Assembly (NCBI GenBank): GCA_964514285.1
Contig: CAZEQC010000001.1
Span: forward strand, 1 to 64,000
From: SKLM01 sp964514285
Lineage (GTDB): Bacteria > Chloroflexota > Anaerolineae > B4-G1
Length of the DNA stretch: 64,000 bases
Reading direction: 5' to 3'
The position numbers were made by a program, and so were the translations under genes. Positions 60,229 through 64,000 of this stretch are shown here, piece by piece; within the stretch, counting starts at the first letter, position 1; the number at the start of each line of letters is the position of its first letter. The notes beneath the pieces are model-generated. The model ran no database searches. It worked only from the letters and a program-made list of their open reading frames with translations, and had not been told where the DNA came from.

Positions 60229-61047
60229 ATGAACCTACTGGTGGCAGCGGACATGGAAGGCGTCTCTGGGGTGGTCGACTGGGATCACGTGAACCCAGAG
60301 CACAAGGCGTACGCGCGTTTCCGCCAGCTGATGACGGCTGAGGTGAACGCAGCGGTGCGCGGCGCCTGCGACGCCGGAACCGAGACGGTGCTGGTCGCCG
60401 ACGGGCACGCTCACGGGCGAAACATCCTGATCGAGGCCTTGGACCCGCGGGCGAGACTGCACTCGGGGTCCCCTTCGCCGCTGGCCATGGTCGCGGGCGT
60501 GGAGAGCGGGGTGGACGGGGCGCTGTTCATCGGATACCATGCGCGGGCAGGGACCGAGAGAGCGATTCTGGATCACACCTGGTCGAGCCAGCGGGTCGTC
60601 AACTTATGGCTGAACGGCGATTTGATAGGTGAGACGGGGCTCAACGCGGCGATCTGCGGGCATTTCGACGTGCCGGTGCTGATGGTCTCGGGCGATGAAG
60701 CCGTATGCAAAGAGGCCCGCGCGCTGCTCGGCGACATCGAAACGGTAGCTGTGAAGAAAGCGACGGGTCGGTCCGCGGCCAGCTGTCTGCCGCCGGAAGT
60801 TGCAGAGGAGCAGATCTACCAGGCGGCGCGACAGGCTGTGGCGCAGCTAAAAGAAGGCGACGGGCCGGCCTCGCTGTGCATCTCACCACCTATCACGCTG
60901 ACCATCGAGTTCCCAAACTCGGAGATGGCCGATAGGGCTGCCCTCCTTCCGGACGCGGAACGCGAGGAGCGGCGGATCAGCTACCAGGCCGAGGACATGG
61001 TGACCGCGTTCAAGGCGATGCGCAGCGCGCTGGCCTTGGCGGGATGA
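60229..61047 (+). CDS. M55-family D-aminopeptidase (DppA-like)
   Basis: 272 residues from ATG 60229 with caaaggag upstream. LLVAADMEGVSGVVDWDHV (Asp8 and Glu10 metal ligands), VLVADGHAHGRNILIE (Asp, His), GYHARAGTERAILDHTWSS (His) and GETGLNAAICGHFDVPVLMVSGDE match DppA. The enzyme is a zinc-dependent self-compartmentalising decamer that removes D- or small N-terminal residues, for example from D-Ala peptides of cell-wall turnover. It is cytoplasmic. With the three M42 genes it gives four particle-forming aminopeptidases in this window. Confidence 0.93.
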   Translation: MNLLVAADMEGVSGVVDWDHVNPEHKAYARFRQLMTAEVNAAVRGACDAGTETVLVADGHAHGRNILIEALDPRARLHSGSPSPLAMVAGVESGVDGALFIGYHARAGTERAILDHTWSSQRVVNLWLNGDLIGETGLNAAICGHFDVPVLMVSGDEAVCKEARALLGDIETVAVKKATGRSAASCLPPEVAEEQIYQAARQAVAQLKEGDGPASLCISPPITLTIEFPNSEMADRAALLPDAEREERRISYQAEDMVTAFKAMRSALALAG

Positions 61048-61133
61048 GTCATGGGTATCGGTGGTGAGCACGGCCTGTAGATCGGGTATCTTTCTCTGCA
61101 GAGATTTTCAGCGTCACCTTGGGACCAAGACCT

Positions 61134-61694
61134 ATGACTAAGAAGCGTAAAATCGACTATCCAACCTGTGAAAACTGCGGCGCCCCGATGCGCCTTGTGC
61201 TGGACCGTGAGTACTTCACCTGTGAGTACTGCGGGTCGTTTGCCTTCCCCAAGCCATCGCCAGACGGGGTGGTCCTGCTGGGGGAGAGAGGGGACATCGA
61301 TTGTCCCGTCTGTGGCACAACCCTTTCGACGGCCTCGGTAGCGGAGGTGCGGGTTCTTCATTGCACAACGTGCCAGGGCGTCCTGGCCAAACAGGAGGCT
61401 TTCTCGACGATCGTCAAGTTCATGCGCGCTCAAGCGTCGGGGGAGCCCGACCCAACGCGGCCCCTGAACCAAGAAGAGCTGGAGCGGCAGGTGGCGTGCC
61501 CCATCTGTGGGCGAACAATGGATACCCACCCGTACTACGGGCCGGGCAACGTGGTGATCGACAACTGCGCGCGATGTAACGTGGTCTGGCTGGACTACGG
61601 CGAATTAGCCGTCATCCGCGATGCACCAGGACGCGATCGCGGGCGGGCGGATGATGCTAACTACAGCTTCATCGACGATCTGCTGGGATCGTGA
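61134..61694 (+). CDS. Triple zinc-ribbon protein with zf-TFIIB-like C-terminal domain
   Basis: 186 residues from ATG 61134 (a TTG at 61119 would add five). Three four-Cys ribbons: Cys12/15/30/33, Cys57/60/77/80 and Cys122/125/145/148. The last has the zf-TFIIB pattern CPICGRTM, then IDNCARCNVVWLDYGEL. Family members are small soluble proteins of unknown function, sometimes linked to envelope or stress proteins. It precedes another Cys-pair protein by 32 bases in the same direction, so the two are probably co-expressed. No catalytic residues visible. Confidence 0.82.
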   Translation: MTKKRKIDYPTCENCGAPMRLVLDREYFTCEYCGSFAFPKPSPDGVVLLGERGDIDCPVCGTTLSTASVAEVRVLHCTTCQGVLAKQEAFSTIVKFMRAQASGEPDPTRPLNQEELERQVACPICGRTMDTHPYYGPGNVVIDNCARCNVVWLDYGELAVIRDAPGRDRGRADDANYSFIDDLLGS

Positions 61695-61726
61695 GGAGCA
61701 TCGGGATACGCGGAAAGGGGCAGATT

Positions 61727-62026
61727 ATGGGGCTTTTGGACAGAATTACGTCCCTGTTCTCCGGGAGAGGCGTTGGGGAAAAGGATGTCTACCAAACAAT
61801 CGTTCGCTGCTCCCGCTGCGGTGAGCAAATCCCGGTACGGGTCGATCTGCAGCGCGAGCTCACGCCGCAGTACGGCGAGAGAGAAGGCGCCTACTACGTC
61901 CGCAAAGGCGTGGTCGGCAGCGGCGAAAACCGCTGCTTCCAGACGATCGACGTGCGGCTGACGTTCGACGCTCAGAAGCGACTGATCTCGCGGGAGATCT
62001 CTGGTGGAACGTTCGTCGGTGACTAA
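61727..62026 (+). CDS. Small protein with partial zinc-ribbon, unknown function
   Basis: 99 residues from ATG 61727 with aaagggg upstream; an in-frame ATG-like start at 61691 would overlap the previous stop. Cys28 and Cys31 (RCSRCGEQI) form one knuckle; Cys70 (GENRCFQT) may be a third ligand. The rest is predicted beta-rich (IPVRVDLQREL, TIDVRLTFDAQKRLISREI). I recognise no family. Its place after the triple zinc-ribbon gene suggests they share a transcript and possibly a partner. Confidence 0.65.
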   Translation: MGLLDRITSLFSGRGVGEKDVYQTIVRCSRCGEQIPVRVDLQRELTPQYGEREGAYYVRKGVVGSGENRCFQTIDVRLTFDAQKRLISREISGGTFVGD

Positions 62027-62190
62027 GGCGTCGAGGGAGGGCAGGCGTAGCGCAAGGACTTGTTTTGCGACGAGGCCCGCGGATCACGGATATGCTCGGA
62101 ACGATTAGGACGAAGCTTCGCACCAGCCACCGCGGATCGAAGATCCGCTGCGAGCAACGATGGAGAAGCTGCAGAAAAGGCTTCAGCTGC

Positions 62191-62487
62191 CTAGACCTCG
62201 TCTACAAGGGATCTGAACTCGTCGAAAGGGATGGCAGTGAGGGTCTCGGTGGTGCCGGCGCCGAAGGCCTGGGCCAAGAGCGCCACTCTGGTGGCCGTGT
62301 TGGCGTCGGGCGCCTCAAAGATGTGGAGGAAGTCATAGGGTCCGAGAAGGGCGTAGCTGGTGAGGCTATTGACCTCCGGATACCGTTCGGCCAGTTTCCG
62401 CTCGAAGCTCTGCACCCGCTCACCGAGCGACCTAACCTCGCCGGACGTAGACGGTGCTATCTTTGAGAGTAGTACGTACGTCGTCAT
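62191..62487 (-). CDS. GYD-domain protein
   Basis: 98 residues from ATG 62487, with gggagg 8 bases upstream. The ferredoxin-like GYD signature YALLGPYDFLHIFEAPD (residues ~45-61), the opening YVLLSKIAP and TETLTAIPFDEF are typical. These small soluble proteins are widespread and have no assigned biochemical role. It lies 74 bases after the converging region of the small zinc-ribbon gene, with a 7-bp hairpin (62132-62148) and no other gene between. It probably shares a transcript with neither mutL nor the + strand genes. Confidence 0.85.
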   Translation of the reverse strand: MTTYVLLSKIAPSTSGEVRSLGERVQSFERKLAERYPEVNSLTSYALLGPYDFLHIFEAPDANTATRVALLAQAFGAGTTETLTAIPFDEFRSLVDEV

Positions 62488-62576
62488 AACGTTGACCTCC
62501 CCGAAGCTCGTGAAACTCAGTCGGCCCAAGCGGAATCGTCTGGCTGTGAGGACAAACTCCCTGTACCGATCAGGTG

Positions 62577-64000
62577 CTATGAGCGACCGAACTCGCGGGC
62601 CAACTGCTCCACGGTAAGATAGATCATAGTGGGCCGCCCATGGGGACAGGTGCGAGGGTTCTCACACTGCTCCAGGGCCCGGATCAGCTCACACATCTCT
62701 GATTGCTCAAGCACCTGACCGGCCTTGACCGCGGCCCGCTTGCATACCTGGCGCGCAACAGCCTCCTCAACAGGCATCGCCAGGGGCTGATCACCCGCCA
62801 GCAGGGCCGCGGCCACGTCCTCCAGCACCTTACCCGGCTCGTCCTCGGCGACGATGGTGGGTAGCGAGCGCACCAGCATCGTCGCCCCGCCGAAGGATTC
62901 CACCTCCAGACCGAGCGAGTCTAAGATTTCCAGGTGCTCCGCCAGCAGATCGGCAGCCTCGGCCCCCAACTCGACCAGGGCGGGCTCTAGCAGGGCCTGA
63001 GAGGCCACCTCGCTTCTCTCTCGCTGGCCGAGAACCTGCTCGAAGAGGACCCTCTCGTGCGCGGCGTGTTGGTCCAGTAGGACCATGCCCCGGGGGCCCT
63101 CGGCCACGATGTAGGTAGTGCCGAGCTGTCCGATGACTCGCAGCGGGGGGATACCCCCCTCCTCAGGATGGGCGGACAGATCGCCCTCAAGCTGCAACTG
63201 CCTCTCGTGTGTCCCCTCACCGCGCCCGAGACCTGCCAGCCGCTGGCGGCGGTTCCTTCCCGCGTGCTCCTCGGCTCCAACTCGAGGCCAGCTGCCATCG
63301 TCCGTGCTGCGGTCGCTTGAACGGGACATCTGGGGGATCGGTGCGCGCTCCTGCAACGTGCGGCGTACGGCTTTCTGCACAGCCCGGAAGACGACGTCGG
63401 CATCTCGAAAACGGACTTCAGCTTTGGTAGGATGAACGTTGACGTCCACATCCGAGGGCGGCATATCGACCATCACAACGGCCAGCGGATGGCGTCCGTT
63501 GGGAAGAAACCGGTGGTAGGCCTGGGTGATAGCATAGGTCAAGCTGGCGTCCTTGACCCAGCGCCCGTTCACGAAGACCGTTATGTAGGTCCGATTGGCG
63601 CGGTGAAAGGAAGGGGGGCCGATCAATCCCGAGACGTGAATCCCATCAAAGGGCTGGCCCTCAGACAGAATCTTGAGGGCCTCCTCCCCGACGTCGACGC
63701 CGTAAACCCCGACCAGTACGTCCCGCAGCCGACCACTGCCGGGCGACTGGAGGGCGTTCCGGCCACTGTGACTCAAGGTGAAGCGAAGCTCTGGATAGGC
63801 CATCGCGTAGCGGGTCACCCAGCGATCGATGTGCCGGCGCTCGGTGCGATCGGTGCGAAGGAACTTGCGTCGCGCAGGGACGTTGAAGAAGAGATTCTCG
63901 ACGGTGACCGCGGTTCCAGGTGGCCGTCCCACCTCACGGCGGGTGACGACCTCGCCGCCCTCAAGCCGAAGCAGCGTGCCCACTGCCTCGCCCTCAGCTC
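62577..64000 (-). CDS. mutL: DNA mismatch repair protein MutL, C-terminal part (N-terminus outside window)
   Basis: The frame continues off the right edge, so ~474 residues are visible. The end of the GHKL ATPase domain is present (EAVGTLLRLEGG, VENLFFNVPARRKFL, then DVDVNVHPTKAEVRF). A variable linker follows and then the MutL dimerisation domain with the endonuclease metal motif DQHAAHERVLFE, QVCKRAAVKAG and CENPRTCPHGRPTM. This is therefore a nicking-type MutL, as in bacteria that lack MutH. It takes MutS mismatch signals and cuts the new strand. It ends 89 bases upstream of nothing on its own strand except the GYD gene. Confidence 0.95.
   Translation of the reverse strand, partial: AEGEAVGTLLRLEGGEVVTRREVGRPPGTAVTVENLFFNVPARRKFLRTDRTERRHIDRWVTRYAMAYPELRFTLSHSGRNALQSPGSGRLRDVLVGVYGVDVGEEALKILSEGQPFDGIHVSGLIGPPSFHRANRTYITVFVNGRWVKDASLTYAITQAYHRFLPNGRHPLAVVMVDMPPSDVDVNVHPTKAEVRFRDADVVFRAVQKAVRRTLQERAPIPQMSRSSDRSTDDGSWPRVGAEEHAGRNRRQRLAGLGRGEGTHERQLQLEGDLSAHPEEGGIPPLRVIGQLGTTYIVAEGPRGMVLLDQHAAHERVLFEQVLGQRERSEVASQALLEPALVELGAEAADLLAEHLEILDSLGLEVESFGGATMLVRSLPTIVAEDEPGKVLEDVAAALLAGDQPLAMPVEEAVARQVCKRAAVKAGQVLEQSEMCELIRALEQCENPRTCPHGRPTMIYLTVEQLAREFGRS

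Overview
The window is a high-GC bacterial scaffold, most likely from a Chloroflexota bacterium (Anaerolineae-like). I infer this from the many secreted or lipid-anchored proteins with long Thr/Pro linkers, the sigma70-type promoters, the mix of bacterial and archaeal-type enzymes, and the dispersed perfect palindromes. No sequence search was possible, so the phylum is an inference. Two runs of exactly 100 N (15578-15677 and 21326-21425) are scaffold joins. I saw no rRNA, tRNA, CRISPR array, insertion sequence or phage genes.

Layout. 1-7956 (+): the 3' part of an MttB-family corrinoid methyltransferase gene, a repeat-rich 550-bp spacer, then two HyuA-like ASKHA ATPase paralogues flanking a GntR regulator, an EamA exporter and a YbaK deacylase. 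8076-10075: mscL and a divergent secreted C39-like peptidase. 10210-16962 (-): an archaeal-type mevalonate block (HMG-CoA reductase, HMG-CoA synthase, thiolase, DUF35 protein) followed by an MBL hydrolase and murJ. 17076-23335 (-): MoaD-like protein, alpha/beta hydrolase, two tandem M1-peptidase lipoproteins, GDPD and a divergent metallophosphoesterase. 23537-27612: PIG-L deacetylase facing a thioesterase / GT39-like / L,D-transpeptidase operon. 27864-32306 (+): a Thr/Pro-rich membrane protein, three consecutive M42 aminopeptidases and a ComEA-like protein. 32438-42032 (-): a surface-glycan cluster with three glycosyltransferases, four SAM methyltransferases and an LPG-synthase-type membrane protein, plus a secreted four-repeat protein with its own promoter and terminator. 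42252-46714 (-): a DUF457-type membrane protein coupled to a 1135-residue secreted lamin-tail / phospholipase-D protein. 46944-56650: a LacI regulator divergent from an alpha-glucoside uptake and phosphorolysis operon (binding protein, two permeases, GH13, beta-phosphoglucomutase, GH65) with a consensus promoter and overlapping operator. 56727-59936 (-): a TctA-like permease and a membrane-anchored protein with five OB folds. 60229-62026 (+): M55 D-aminopeptidase and two zinc-ribbon proteins. 62191-64000 (-): a GYD protein and the 3' part of mutL.

The lifestyle suggested is a heterotrophic, peptide- and alpha-glucan-using bacterium with many surface enzymes. Substrates are imported and split phosphorolytically, peptides are trimmed by M1, M42 and M55 peptidases, isoprenoids are made from acetyl-CoA by the mevalonate route, and methylated amines may be demethylated by the MttB homologue. 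The least explained parts are the HyuA-like pair beside MttB, the lamin-tail/PLD pair, the OB-fold/TctA pair and the secreted four-repeat protein.
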